Made by a program: the position numbers and the translations under genes. From Prevotellaceae bacterium (GTDB taxonomy: Bacteria > Bacteroidota > Bacteroidia > Bacteroidales > UBA932), in assembly GCA_031278545.1 (NCBI GenBank), contig JAITKF010000047.1:1-35831 (forward strand): 35,831 nt of DNA, in the 5' to 3' direction. Shown in pieces: positions 26,664 through 34,855 of this stretch (positions are counted from its first letter, which is position 1; every line of letters begins with the position of its first letter). The notes below the pieces were generated by a model that saw only the letters and a list, made by a program, of their open reading frames with translations, ran no database searches and was not told the origin of the DNA.

Positions 26664-28094
26664 TTATTTTTTCTTCGGCGTCGCTTTTTTCGGCGTTTCT
26701 TTCTTAACAACGGCTGCCTTTTTCGGCGCCGCATTCTTTACTGCCGTTTTTTTCGGCAGCGCTTTTGTTTTTACAGGCTTGGGTTCTTCGACGACTGCTT
26801 TTTTCGGCGCCGTTTTTTTTATGCGCTGCTTTTTACCATTTACAGTGGTGTTTAAATTGTTTGGCGCTGTTGCTGGTTTTTCTTGTGCGACGGCGTCTTC
26901 TACTGCGCTTTTTTTAAAGTGGTTATCAACACAAATAGTGAAGTCGCTTAATATATTCATGTAATTAATGAATGCTTCGTAAGGCGTGGCGTAAGGGTTG
27001 AAGTATTTGTGTACGGCGCCGTCGGAGAAGAATTTCGTGCACATGTAATAGAAATGGTCGCTTGCTTGCAGGCAACGGAACTCATGCAGCAGGTCGTTGT
27101 CATGGATTTTTTCCGACAGTTTGTAAAGCTGCGTAAACGCTTCGTTTTGCAGTTCGTTGCCGAGCCATGCGCTGGTATCGCGTTCTTCGTCGGCCCATGA
27201 GATGGGGTAGGGGACATGCAGGGGCGCTATCGGCAAGTGCTTTTGCGTGGCTTCGCTGGGTGTGAGGAACGCAAAGTCGGAGTGGGCGAAAATCTGTTCC
27301 GGCAGGTAGCGGAAGAAGGCGAAAATCCCCGTTTCGGCGCACTGATGTTCGCCGAATGTTTCATAGTCCATAAATAAATTGACGATGTCGCCTTTCGATG
27401 CGGCGTCGAGCAACCAGCCTGCGTATTTTTCGGCGGTGAGCGGCCACTGGTCCCATGCGCGGTCTGAGAAGCGGAACGCAATGTCGTCGCTCAGCCGGTA
27501 GTTTTTCAGCAACAGTTTCAGTTTCGGGCGTTGGGGATTTGTATAGATAAAATTTGGGCTTTTCCATCCCAGCACGTGTCGAGCGCCTTCAATAAGCATT
27601 GTTGTATAGCCCATGTCGGCGACCTGTTGTCCAATGGCGTCCGAATAAATCAGTTCGGTATTGCGGAACGCAACAGGCGTTTGCCCGAAATGGCTTTCGA
27701 TGGTCTTTTTATGTTCCCGCACTTGCGCTTCAAATTCGGATGGGTCTTGCAGCGACGCCAGCGAATGCGGATACGTTTCCGACAGCCATTCTACGCAACC
27801 GGTTTGGGCGAGTTCCCGGAAGCTGTCCAGTACTTCGGGCGCGTATTTTTCAAACTGTTCTATCGCCATGCCCGAAATGGAAAAGCTGACTTTAAACGCT
27901 TTCCCGTGTTCGCTGATAAGTTCCATAAGCACGCGGTTCATGGGGAGGTAGCACCGGTTGGCGACTTTGCGCATGATTGAGCGGTTGGCAAATTCGTCGT
28001 AATAATCGTGTTTCAGGCCGATGTCGAAAAAGCGGTATTGGCGTAGCCGCAACGGTTGGTGCACTTGAAAATAGAGGCATATTGTTTTATCCAT
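26664..28094 (-). CDS. GH57 family alpha-glucan hydrolase with basic histone-like tail
   Basis: The 476-residue cytoplasmic enzyme (no signal peptide) has a GH57 catalytic region at about 1-390. The family motifs are visible: HQP at 12-14, the nucleophile Glu147 in FRNTELIYSD and the acid/base Asp243 in MDYETFGEHQ. GH57 members are alpha-amylases, amylopullulanases or 4-alpha-glucanotransferases; the specificity cannot be read here. Residues about 394-476 form an unusual Lys/Ala/Pro-rich tail with repeated APKK and PKKA units, resembling histone H1-like sequences. The gene is last in an operon with a GT4 enzyme and a GH133 debranching enzyme, pointing to glycogen turnover. Confidence 0.93.
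   Translation of the reverse strand: MDKTICLYFQVHQPLRLRQYRFFDIGLKHDYYDEFANRSIMRKVANRCYLPMNRVLMELISEHGKAFKVSFSISGMAIEQFEKYAPEVLDSFRELAQTGCVEWLSETYPHSLASLQDPSEFEAQVREHKKTIESHFGQTPVAFRNTELIYSDAIGQQVADMGYTTMLIEGARHVLGWKSPNFIYTNPQRPKLKLLLKNYRLSDDIAFRFSDRAWDQWPLTAEKYAGWLLDAASKGDIVNLFMDYETFGEHQCAETGIFAFFRYLPEQIFAHSDFAFLTPSEATQKHLPIAPLHVPYPISWADEERDTSAWLGNELQNEAFTQLYKLSEKIHDNDLLHEFRCLQASDHFYYMCTKFFSDGAVHKYFNPYATPYEAFINYMNILSDFTICVDNHFKKSAVEDAVAQEKPATAPNNLNTTVNGKKQRIKKTAPKKAVVEEPKPVKTKALPKKTAVKNAAPKKAAVVKKETPKKATPKKK
26667..26835 (-). repeat. Degenerate repeats encoding the Lys/Ala/Pro tail
   Basis: Units of the form TTTTTTCGGCG (plus strand) recur at intervals of roughly 20-50 bp and encode APKK-like motifs such as KKTAPKKAVV, KNAAPKKAAVV and TPKKATPKKK. 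The low-complexity DNA could vary in unit number between strains. Confidence 0.7.
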
Positions 28095-28118
28095 AACTTA
28101 GTAGATTTTAATGTCTTT

Positions 28119-29396
28119 TTATAGTATGTTCTTATATACTTCCACTACATGCCGGGCGGCGTTGTCCCACTTCAACGCATTGACTTCCTCCAGTCCGCAA
28201 CGGATGGCCATTTGTGACAGCGCCGGGTAGGCCAACAGCCCATACATCGCGTCGGCCAGCGCATTTACATCCCAAAAGTCGACTTTGACTGCGTATTTCA
28301 GTATTTCGGCTACGCCTGACTGTTTGGAGATAATTGTGGGGACATTGGAGCGCATCGCTTCGAGGGGCGAAATGCCGAATGGTTCTGATACAGACGGCAT
28401 TACATATACATCGCTGTGCGAAAACATACGCTGCACGTCTACGCCGCGCAGGAAACCGGTAAAATGAAAATGCGTGGCAATACCCAGTTTTGCCACGCGG
28501 CGGATGGAGCGGTTTAGCATGTCGCCGCTACCGGCCATTACGAATCGCACGTTTTTATAGCTTTTCAGCACTTTTCCTGCCGCTTCGATAAAGTATTCGG
28601 GGCCTTTCTGGAACGTAACGCGTCCGAGGAACGTGACGACCTTTTCCTTCACCCCGCGCGTTTCGTTGGTCTCCGAGAAATTGTCGAAATCAACGGCGTT
28701 GTAAACGGTTACTACTTTGGTCGGGTCGATGCCGTATTTCGTAATCACCGTATTCCGCGTCAGGTTGCTGACAGTGATTACACGGTCGGCGGCCTGCATA
28801 CCCATTTGTTCGATGTCATAGACGGTTTGGTTGATATTTTCGCCGCTACGGTCGAACTCCGTCGCATGGACGTGCACTACGAGCGGTTTGCCCGACACCC
28901 GTTTAGCTGCCACGCCGGCGGCATACGTTAGCCAGTCGTGTGCATGGATGACGTCAAATGTTTGCTGCATCGCTATCGACGCGGCTACGATAGCATATCG
29001 TGCAACTTCTTCCATCAGGTTGCTGCCGTACTTGCCCGAAAACTGGTATTTGTTGCGGAAACTAATTGTAGAGTGGCTTTCGCCGGCCTTAAAGCTGTCG
29101 TTTACGATTTTTTCAAATTCTTCGGGGCCTACGTAGGGGATCAGGTTCGAGCCTATTTCGAGGAAGTTTATCCGTTTCCAAAATTCCGCTACATCGGTAA
29201 TATTGGTAAACATTTCGACGTCGCTGGCGTTGAGGATACGGGCGGTGCGTTGATCTTCGTCGCCTGTTGCGCGCGGCATGACAAACAGCACGTCGACCTG
29301 ATGTTTAGCCAGCCCTTTTGTCAGGCCGTAGCAGGCGGTGCCCAATCCGCCGGCGATATGCGGCGGAAATTCCCAACCGAACATTAATACTTTCAT
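28119..29396 (-). CDS. GT4-family glycosyltransferase, glycogen synthase-like
   Basis: The 425-residue GT-B fold enzyme begins MKVLMFGWEFPPHIAGGLGTACYGL, the glycine-rich N-terminal loop of GT4/GT5-type synthases. It contains VIHAHDWLTYAAG in the acceptor domain. The C-terminal nucleotide-sugar domain has FLGRVTFQKGPEYFIEA and the E-x7-E motif in SEPFGISPLEAM. In the context of GH133 and GH57 genes it probably elongates an alpha-glucan from a sugar nucleotide; that substrate is inferred. The start overlaps the GH133 stop by 4 bp, so translation is coupled. The GH57 gene follows 24 bp later. Confidence 0.9.
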   Translation of the reverse strand: MKVLMFGWEFPPHIAGGLGTACYGLTKGLAKHQVDVLFVMPRATGDEDQRTARILNASDVEMFTNITDVAEFWKRINFLEIGSNLIPYVGPEEFEKIVNDSFKAGESHSTISFRNKYQFSGKYGSNLMEEVARYAIVAASIAMQQTFDVIHAHDWLTYAAGVAAKRVSGKPLVVHVHATEFDRSGENINQTVYDIEQMGMQAADRVITVSNLTRNTVITKYGIDPTKVVTVYNAVDFDNFSETNETRGVKEKVVTFLGRVTFQKGPEYFIEAAGKVLKSYKNVRFVMAGSGDMLNRSIRRVAKLGIATHFHFTGFLRGVDVQRMFSHSDVYVMPSVSEPFGISPLEAMRSNVPTIISKQSGVAEILKYAVKVDFWDVNALADAMYGLLAYPALSQMAIRCGLEEVNALKWDNAARHVVEVYKNIL

Positions 29397-31345
29397 AGCG
29401 TCTCGTATTTTTCAATAAGTTTCATACTGCGTAAGATTTCCGCGACGCTCCATGCCTGCGAGATACAACCGTTAGGCGTATGCGGCGGATCGCCGTCGTA
29501 GATTTCAGCGATAGAGCAAAGCCCGTAGAGGGTCATGTCTTCTTCAAAGCCGGCGACTAATTCTTTGGCCGTCGGGAGAAACGATTTGCCGTAGAGGCGG
29601 AGGTTCGCTTCGATATACGCGCCCAGCAGCCACGGCCACACTGTTCCCTGGTGATAGGCGTTGTCGCGCGTCGGCTGGTTGCCTTCGTAACGGCTTTTGT
29701 ACAGCGGGTTTTTCGGCGCCAGCGTACGCAGGCCTTTTGGTGTCAGCAGTTCATTTTCGATGGCCCGCAGCACGTCACGTTTTGTTTCGTCGGAGATGGG
29801 GCTGTAGGGAAGCGAGCAGGCGAATACCTGATTGGGGCGCGTGAAGATATTCTGTCCTTCTTCGCCTACATAATCCGCCAGATGCCGGCGCACGGCCGAC
29901 CAGAACGTGGGCAGGTAGTTTTTTTCTATCAATGCCGGCAGGTGTTCCCATGCGGCCACGAAGACTTCTTCGCCGGGCTGCTCCTTTGCCAGTTCCAGCG
30001 TATAGCAGATGGCATTATACCAAAGTGCGTTGATTTCGACCTGATAGCCCGAACGTGGCGTAACCGGTACGCCCTGCACGATGGCGTCCATCCACGTCAG
30101 CGCCTTTCCTGCTTCTTCCGCCCAAATAAGGCCGTTATCGTGCATCCGGATATTCGTCAATTTTCCGCTACGGTAGGTTTGGAGGATGCTTTTCATTTTT
30201 TCGCCGTAGTCGTTCCACACTTGTGAGCGCAAGCCGGTTTCCGCCGCATATTGCTGGATGGTCCAGAAGTACCATAGGGGCGCGTCGACCGAATTGTAAG
30301 CCGCCGCCAGACCTGTCCCGATATTAGGGAACAGGCCGCCGGACAGCTCTCCCGATAGCGTATCCAGCGCTTCTTTGCAGGCTTGTGGGTTATAGTTTGC
30401 CGCCAGTGTGAGGCCCGGCAGGGAGATAAACGTATCGCGTCCCCAGCGTCCAAACCACGGATATCCGGCCACGACGTCCGTGCCCCCATTGCGCTGTACA
30501 ATAAACTGCGAGGCCGATACTTTCAGGCAATTTTCATAGCTGTCGCGCGACGGGCGTGTTGTTATTTGCTGCTCGAATTTCCGCTTCAACTGCGCCGGCT
30601 TCTGCTCGGCCACCGAAGCGGAAAAGATAATACTGTCGCCCTTTTTGATGGGCAGTTCAAAGTATCCGGGCGTAAAGAGATCTTCGAGGTAATCGTAGCC
30701 GCGCCGCTGCTCTTCGCGGTATTCCACATTATAGTACCAGTCGGGGCAGGCGACGAAGTCGTTTGCCCGGTTAAGCTGCATGTGCAGCGACGGAAATTCG
30801 TTGTACAGTTTCGATTTGATGCCATTTGGGATAGGCCGGTAGCGTGTATCGGCTACCATGTTGGCCTTACTCAACGCATGGATATTCCGGTAAGAGAGGA
30901 ATGGTTTTAAGCGCAATGTGGTGGGCGAATGGGCATTGAGCAGCGTATAGCGAAGCAGAATCCCGTCTTCGTTATGGATTAGCAGGATTTCCTTCCGTAG
31001 CGCCACTCCGCCGACCTGATACGTAATAGTGGCCACCGGTTCATAGGCAAAGTCGACGATGTACTTATGCCCCCGTGGTTCGTAGACGCCCGGAAAACGG
31101 TGGATGCCGAGGTTAAACGACTGTCCGTGCTGCACGATGGTCTCATCGAGCGAGGAAAGCAGCACATGGTTTTCGTTGTTCAATTTTTCGACCGGGACGA
31201 CCAGCAACCCGTGATATTTCCGCGTGTTGCAACATACGATAGTAGAACTGGTATAGCCGCCCGTGCGGGTCGTAGCAAGCATTTCCCGGTCAAGGGAGTA
31301 CTCGAGGTTTACCAATTTCGCTTTGTTGAATTCTAAATAGGCCAT
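29393..31345 (-). CDS. Glycogen debranching enzyme, amylo-alpha-1,6-glucosidase (GH133)
   Basis: The 650-residue cytoplasmic enzyme hydrolyses alpha-1,6 branch points. The N-terminal domain (about 1-270) starts MAYLEFNKAKLVNLEYSLDREML and includes TRKYHGLLVVPV. The (alpha/alpha)6 catalytic domain (about 280-650) shows AGYPWFGRWGRDTFISLPGL, LIWAEEAGKALTWMDA and GDPPHTPNGCISQAWSVAE, which carry the conserved acidic residues. I start it at 31345 rather than 31372, because a promoter lies just upstream of 31345 and the first nine track residues look unlike the family. It heads the GH133-GT4-GH57 operon. Confidence 0.94.
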   Translation of the reverse strand: MAYLEFNKAKLVNLEYSLDREMLATTRTGGYTSSTIVCCNTRKYHGLLVVPVEKLNNENHVLLSSLDETIVQHGQSFNLGIHRFPGVYEPRGHKYIVDFAYEPVATITYQVGGVALRKEILLIHNEDGILLRYTLLNAHSPTTLRLKPFLSYRNIHALSKANMVADTRYRPIPNGIKSKLYNEFPSLHMQLNRANDFVACPDWYYNVEYREEQRRGYDYLEDLFTPGYFELPIKKGDSIIFSASVAEQKPAQLKRKFEQQITTRPSRDSYENCLKVSASQFIVQRNGGTDVVAGYPWFGRWGRDTFISLPGLTLAANYNPQACKEALDTLSGELSGGLFPNIGTGLAAAYNSVDAPLWYFWTIQQYAAETGLRSQVWNDYGEKMKSILQTYRSGKLTNIRMHDNGLIWAEEAGKALTWMDAIVQGVPVTPRSGYQVEINALWYNAICYTLELAKEQPGEEVFVAAWEHLPALIEKNYLPTFWSAVRRHLADYVGEEGQNIFTRPNQVFACSLPYSPISDETKRDVLRAIENELLTPKGLRTLAPKNPLYKSRYEGNQPTRDNAYHQGTVWPWLLGAYIEANLRLYGKSFLPTAKELVAGFEEDMTLYGLCSIAEIYDGDPPHTPNGCISQAWSVAEILRSMKLIEKYETL

Positions 31346-31368
31346 AATACTTACGATTAAAAATCGCC

Positions 31369-31398
31369 GCAAGATACTAATTTATCTTGGATTGTCAA
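31369..31398 (-). promoter_or_regulatory. Promoter of the glycogen operon
   Basis: On the minus strand TTG (31396-31398) and TATCTTGC (31369-31376) are separated by 19 bp, near the Bacteroidota -33/-7 pattern with one -7 mismatch. Transcription would begin after the track's Met at 31372, supporting the start at 31345. Confidence 0.5.
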
Positions 31399-31505
31399 TG
31401 AGAAAATGATTATTTTTTCGGAAATTTTTTTAGGTTGGCGCCGGGGCCGGCGTAATTGACTGCCATTGACGGCGGCGTGAAGCCTCCGGACGCGGCGCTG
31501 GCGGA

Positions 31506-32444
31506 TTAGTGCGGTTCCGCCTCAGGCGCGTTCTTCTTCCACGAAATTTTCCCCGTCTTAATTTGTTCGAACCCTTTGCCGAAGACGCCCATCACGTTGG
31601 CCACGGAAATAAAAGCCTGCGGGTCGGTTTCCTTCACAATACGGAAGATACTGTTGGCCTCGTTCTTCCGGGCGACGACGACAATTACTTTTCCTGCCCG
31701 TTTCGTATACCAGCCCATCGAATCAATGACCGTTACGCCCCGTTGCAGGTCGGACACCAGACGGTCGGCAATCCATTCGTAATGTTGTGAAAAAACCATG
31801 ATCTGCACCGACTGTTTATTTCCCGAAATGACCAAATCGATCACATACGAAAACGACACCATCTCAACGTACCCGTAAATCACATGCTCGAACGACCGGC
31901 CGGGAAGCAAAAGAATAGAACCGATAATAACCAAGTCGCAAAAAATAAACACCCGTCCGGGCGAAATATTATTAAACTTCGACCAGACGATAGCCACAAT
32001 ATCCGTCCCGCCTGTACTGCCGCCTTGCATAAATACCATCCCGATGCCAAGACCGCTCGCCGTGCCGCCAATCAGAGCATTCAGCAAGTTATTACCCGGA
32101 ATGACCGCCTGCTCAATAAACGACGGGGAAATAAACGCCGGCAGGAAATGAAACAACGCCGCCGCCATTCCGATACCATAAAGCGTCTTCACTCCAAAAC
32201 CGCGCCCGAGAACCAACATCCCCGCAGCCACCAACCCCGCGTTTATTATCAAATAACTATACTCCGTCGGAAACCCCGTCGCATACGTAATAATCGCCGC
32301 CACGCCAATAACGCCACCCCCCGCAATTTCATTGGGAATAATAAAAACAACCCACCCGAAAGCATAAATAAACAACCCCACGGTCATCAACAAATACGAC
32401 CGCACCCCTGCATACATACGATACCTCTTATTACCTCTATCCAT
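31506..32444 (-). CDS. YitT-family membrane protein (DUF161/DUF2179)
   Basis: The protein is 312 residues from the ATG at 32444 (MDRGNKRYRMYAGVRSYLLM). The track's longer start (32636) would extend across the divergent rpoN promoter and gene start, so I rejected it. Five to six membrane helices occupy about residues 10-225, with the family-typical GGSTGGTDIVA in the middle. A cytoplasmic C-terminal DUF2179 domain follows (about 225-300, including GVTVIDSMGWYTKRAGKVIVVVARK). The function of this family is not established. The 5' part of the gene has G/T-rich codon third positions, unlike its 3' part. It is divergent from rpoN. Confidence 0.92.
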   Translation of the reverse strand: MDRGNKRYRMYAGVRSYLLMTVGLFIYAFGWVVFIIPNEIAGGGVIGVAAIITYATGFPTEYSYLIINAGLVAAGMLVLGRGFGVKTLYGIGMAAALFHFLPAFISPSFIEQAVIPGNNLLNALIGGTASGLGIGMVFMQGGSTGGTDIVAIVWSKFNNISPGRVFIFCDLVIIGSILLLPGRSFEHVIYGYVEMVSFSYVIDLVISGNKQSVQIMVFSQHYEWIADRLVSDLQRGVTVIDSMGWYTKRAGKVIVVVARKNEANSIFRIVKETDPQAFISVANVMGVFGKGFEQIKTGKISWKKNAPEAEPH

Positions 32445-32461
32445 ACTAAATAAAATATACG

Positions 32462-32469
32462 CAAAGATA
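32462..32469 (-). promoter_or_regulatory. -7 box of the yitT-family gene
   Basis: TATCTTTG on the minus strand lies 17 bp upstream of the ATG at 32444. Its expected -33 region would overlap that of the divergent rpoN promoter in the C-rich stretch near 32485-32493. Confidence 0.55.
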
Positions 32470-32511
32470 AAAAAAATCCAACAACCCCCCCACTTCCTCA
32501 TTTTTTTTTTA

Positions 32512-32519
32512 TACCTTTG
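32512..32519 (+). promoter_or_regulatory. -7 box of the rpoN-upp operon
   Basis: TACCTTTG ends only 7 bp before the rpoN ATG at 32527, preceded by a T11 tract. The rpoN transcript would have almost no leader. Confidence 0.55.
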
Positions 32520-32526
32520 CAAAGCT

Positions 32527-33915
32527 ATGCTTAAACAGACCACCCAGCTCAAATTGCAGCAAAAACTATCGCCGCTGCAAATCCAGACAATCAAACTGCT
32601 GGAACTGCCTATCATGCAATTCAACCAGCGAGTCAAAGAAGAACTGGAAGAAAACCCCGCGCTTGACGAAGAACAAATGCCCGACGACGAACACCCCCCC
32701 GTACCCGCTCCCGACGACGATACTCCCGCCTACAAACTATATAACCCCTCATTCACTCCCCCCGCCAAACCCGAATTCCCCACCCTATCCGCCAAAGAAA
32801 ACTTCCGCCAACAACTCGACACACAAATAGGATACACCCACCTCAACGAACACCAACGAACTATCGCCAGCTACCTCATCGGAAACCTCGACGACGATGG
32901 ATACCTCCGCCGGGAACTCCCCGCCATCGCCGACGACCTCGCATTCCACTCAAACATCCACTCAACCCCCGAAGAACTACAACAAATACTCGCCGCCATA
33001 CAAGACCTTGACCCTCCCGGAATCGCCGCCCGAAACCTGCAAGAATGCCTCTTGATTCAACTACAAAAACACTCCCACCCCACACCCTCCCAACAAATAG
33101 CCATACAAATCATACGTAAACACTTCAACAACTTCGGAAAAAAACACTACCAAAAAATCAAAAACAAACTACAAATTGACGACCAAACCCTAAAAAAAGC
33201 CATCCACGAAATCACCAAACTAAACCCACGACCCGCAAACAGCCACCACGACTCCTACAACGACCAAGCACGACAAATCGTCCCCGACTTCCTCCTCGAA
33301 CTCACCGACGGACAACCACAACTATCCCTCCTACGATACAACACCCCACAACTACTCCTCAACAAACACTACGCCCAACTAACCCACCACACCATCCCCC
33401 ACGCTCCCGCCAAAAACCGCGCCGCCGCCACATTCATCCGCCAAAAAACAGAAGACGCCGCCCGATTTATCGAAGCCATCAAACAACGACAACAAACCCT
33501 CCTTACCACCATGCAAACCATTCTCAACTACCAACACGAATACTTCCTCGACGGCGACGAAACCAAACTACGACCCATGACCCTGCGCCACATCGCCGAC
33601 CGATGCGGATACGACATCTCCACCATCTCACGCGTCGTCAACAGCAAATACATCCAAACACACTTCGGCATATACCCCCTCAAACACTTCTTCTCCGAAG
33701 CCATGAAAAACACCGCCGGCGAAGAAATATCCACCCGCGAAATAAAAACAATACTACAACAAACCATCCAATACGAAGACAAAAAAAAACCCCTCCCAGA
33801 CGCCCAACTCACCACACTCCTCAAACAACGCGGATACAATCTCGCCCGAAGAACCGTCGCCAAATACCGCGAACAACTAAACATCCCCGTAGCACGCCTG
33901 CGGAAAGAACTATAA
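32527..33915 (+). CDS. rpoN: RNA polymerase sigma-54 factor
   Basis: The 462-residue protein directs RNA polymerase to -24/-12 promoters that need an AAA+ activator. Region I (about 1-50) is Gln/Leu-rich as expected (LKLQQKLSPLQIQTIKLLELP), followed by an acidic Pro-rich region II. The core-binding region contains IASYLIGNLDDDGYL. A helix-turn-helix (about 340-365) is visible as LRHIADRCGYDISTISRVVNSKYIQT. The RpoN box ARRTVAKYRE lies near residue 440. From about codon 60 onward the gene is extremely A/C-rich. It is followed by upp after 37 bp with no separate promoter. No activator gene is in the window. Confidence 0.97.
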   Translation: MLKQTTQLKLQQKLSPLQIQTIKLLELPIMQFNQRVKEELEENPALDEEQMPDDEHPPVPAPDDDTPAYKLYNPSFTPPAKPEFPTLSAKENFRQQLDTQIGYTHLNEHQRTIASYLIGNLDDDGYLRRELPAIADDLAFHSNIHSTPEELQQILAAIQDLDPPGIAARNLQECLLIQLQKHSHPTPSQQIAIQIIRKHFNNFGKKHYQKIKNKLQIDDQTLKKAIHEITKLNPRPANSHHDSYNDQARQIVPDFLLELTDGQPQLSLLRYNTPQLLLNKHYAQLTHHTIPHAPAKNRAAATFIRQKTEDAARFIEAIKQRQQTLLTTMQTILNYQHEYFLDGDETKLRPMTLRHIADRCGYDISTISRVVNSKYIQTHFGIYPLKHFFSEAMKNTAGEEISTREIKTILQQTIQYEDKKKPLPDAQLTTLLKQRGYNLARRTVAKYREQLNIPVARLRKEL

Positions 33916-33952
33916 ACACACTCTACCCACAAACCCACTAAAGAAACATACC

Positions 33953-34642
33953 ATGACACACACACAAAAAACAACCCTCCCAAACAACCTCCACGTACTC
34001 ACCGACACCTCCTCGGTACTCAACCAATTCATCGCCGAAATGCGCGACACCAACACCCAAAAAGACCGCATGCGATTCCGCCGGAACATGGAACGAACAG
34101 GCGAAATCTTCGCCTACGAAATCAGCAAAACACTCCCCCACACTAACGAAGACATCAACACCCCACTAGGCATCGCCACCACCGCACTTCCAAAAAACAA
34201 CCTCGTACTGGCTACCATCCTACGCGCTGGAATACCCCTCCACCAAGGATTCCTAAACTACTTCGACAAAGCCGAAAATGCATTCATCGCAGCCTACCGG
34301 AAATACGGAAAAGACTATAAATTTACCATCCAACTCGAATACATCACCGCCCCACACATCACCGGCAAAACACTCATCCTTATGGACCCCATGCTCGCCA
34401 CCGGCGAATCCATGCACCTCACCTACCGCGCACTCACCGAAAAAGGACAACCCCAACACACCCACATCGTAGCCCCCATCGCCAGCAAATACGGCGTCGA
34501 CTACATCCGCAAAAACCTTCCCCAAAAAGAAATAACCCTCTGGGTAGGAGCCATCGACGAAGAACTCACCACCAAAGCATACATCGTACCCGGATTAGGC
34601 GACGCAGGAGACCTCGCATACGGCGAAAAAATATCCACCTAA
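33953..34642 (+). CDS. upp: Uracil phosphoribosyltransferase
   Basis: The 229-residue salvage enzyme converts uracil and PRPP to UMP in the cytoplasm. The PRPP-binding loop LILMDPMLATGESM and the C-terminal uracil-binding signature YIVPGLGDAGDLAYG are intact. An N-terminal substrate segment (LATILRAGIPLHQGF) also matches the family. It lies 37 bp after rpoN, probably in the same transcript, which is a chance rather than a functional pairing as far as can be seen. Codon use is again extremely A/C-rich. No hairpin terminator follows. Confidence 0.96.
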   Translation: MTHTQKTTLPNNLHVLTDTSSVLNQFIAEMRDTNTQKDRMRFRRNMERTGEIFAYEISKTLPHTNEDINTPLGIATTALPKNNLVLATILRAGIPLHQGFLNYFDKAENAFIAAYRKYGKDYKFTIQLEYITAPHITGKTLILMDPMLATGESMHLTYRALTEKGQPQHTHIVAPIASKYGVDYIRKNLPQKEITLWVGAIDEELTTKAYIVPGLGDAGDLAYGEKIST

Positions 34643-34663
34643 AAACATACAAAACCAAAAAAC

Positions 34664-34671
34664 TACCTTTG
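34664..34671 (+). promoter_or_regulatory. -7 box before a small frameshifted ORF
   Basis: TACCTTTG is a full TAnnTTTG match and lies 23 bp before an ATG at 34695. It suggests that a gene once started, or still starts, here. Confidence 0.5.
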
Positions 34672-34694
34672 CACCCACATTAACCAAAATACAA

Positions 34695-34841
34695 ATGGAA
34701 CACACACCCATACAAAACAAACAAATAACCCAAAAAAAATCATAGCAAAAACTGACATCCTCCGGCTCATCGCCCTCCATGGGAAAGGAAAATACAAAGA
34801 TCCAAAATCCGTTACCTTCACCATCGAACACACGATGTGAA
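34695..34841 (+). pseudogene. Small ORF interrupted at an A8 run, possible gene remnant
   Basis: The ATG at 34695 opens a 16-codon frame (MEHTPIQNKQITQKKS) that stops at 34743-34745. One extra A in the A8 run at 34732-34739 would join it to a second frame encoding ...IIAKTDILRLIALHGKGKYKD..., ending at the TGA at 34839-34841, for about 48 residues in total. A promoter box lies 23 bp upstream. I recognise no family. It could be a broken gene, a start region fused to foreign DNA, a slippage-controlled small protein, or chance. Confidence 0.3.
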
Positions 34842-34855
34842 CTAAGAACTAATAG

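Noticed and set aside
31440-31505. GC-rich inverted motif (GGCGCCGGGGCCGGCG) after the YitT-family gene as a terminator
   Set aside because: In the direction of that gene it is followed by an A run rather than a T run, so it does not fit an intrinsic terminator.
32445-32636. 64-residue N-terminal extension of the YitT-family protein
   Set aside because: It would extend over the rpoN promoter and the first codons of rpoN; the Met at 32444 starts the family-like sequence and has its own promoter box.
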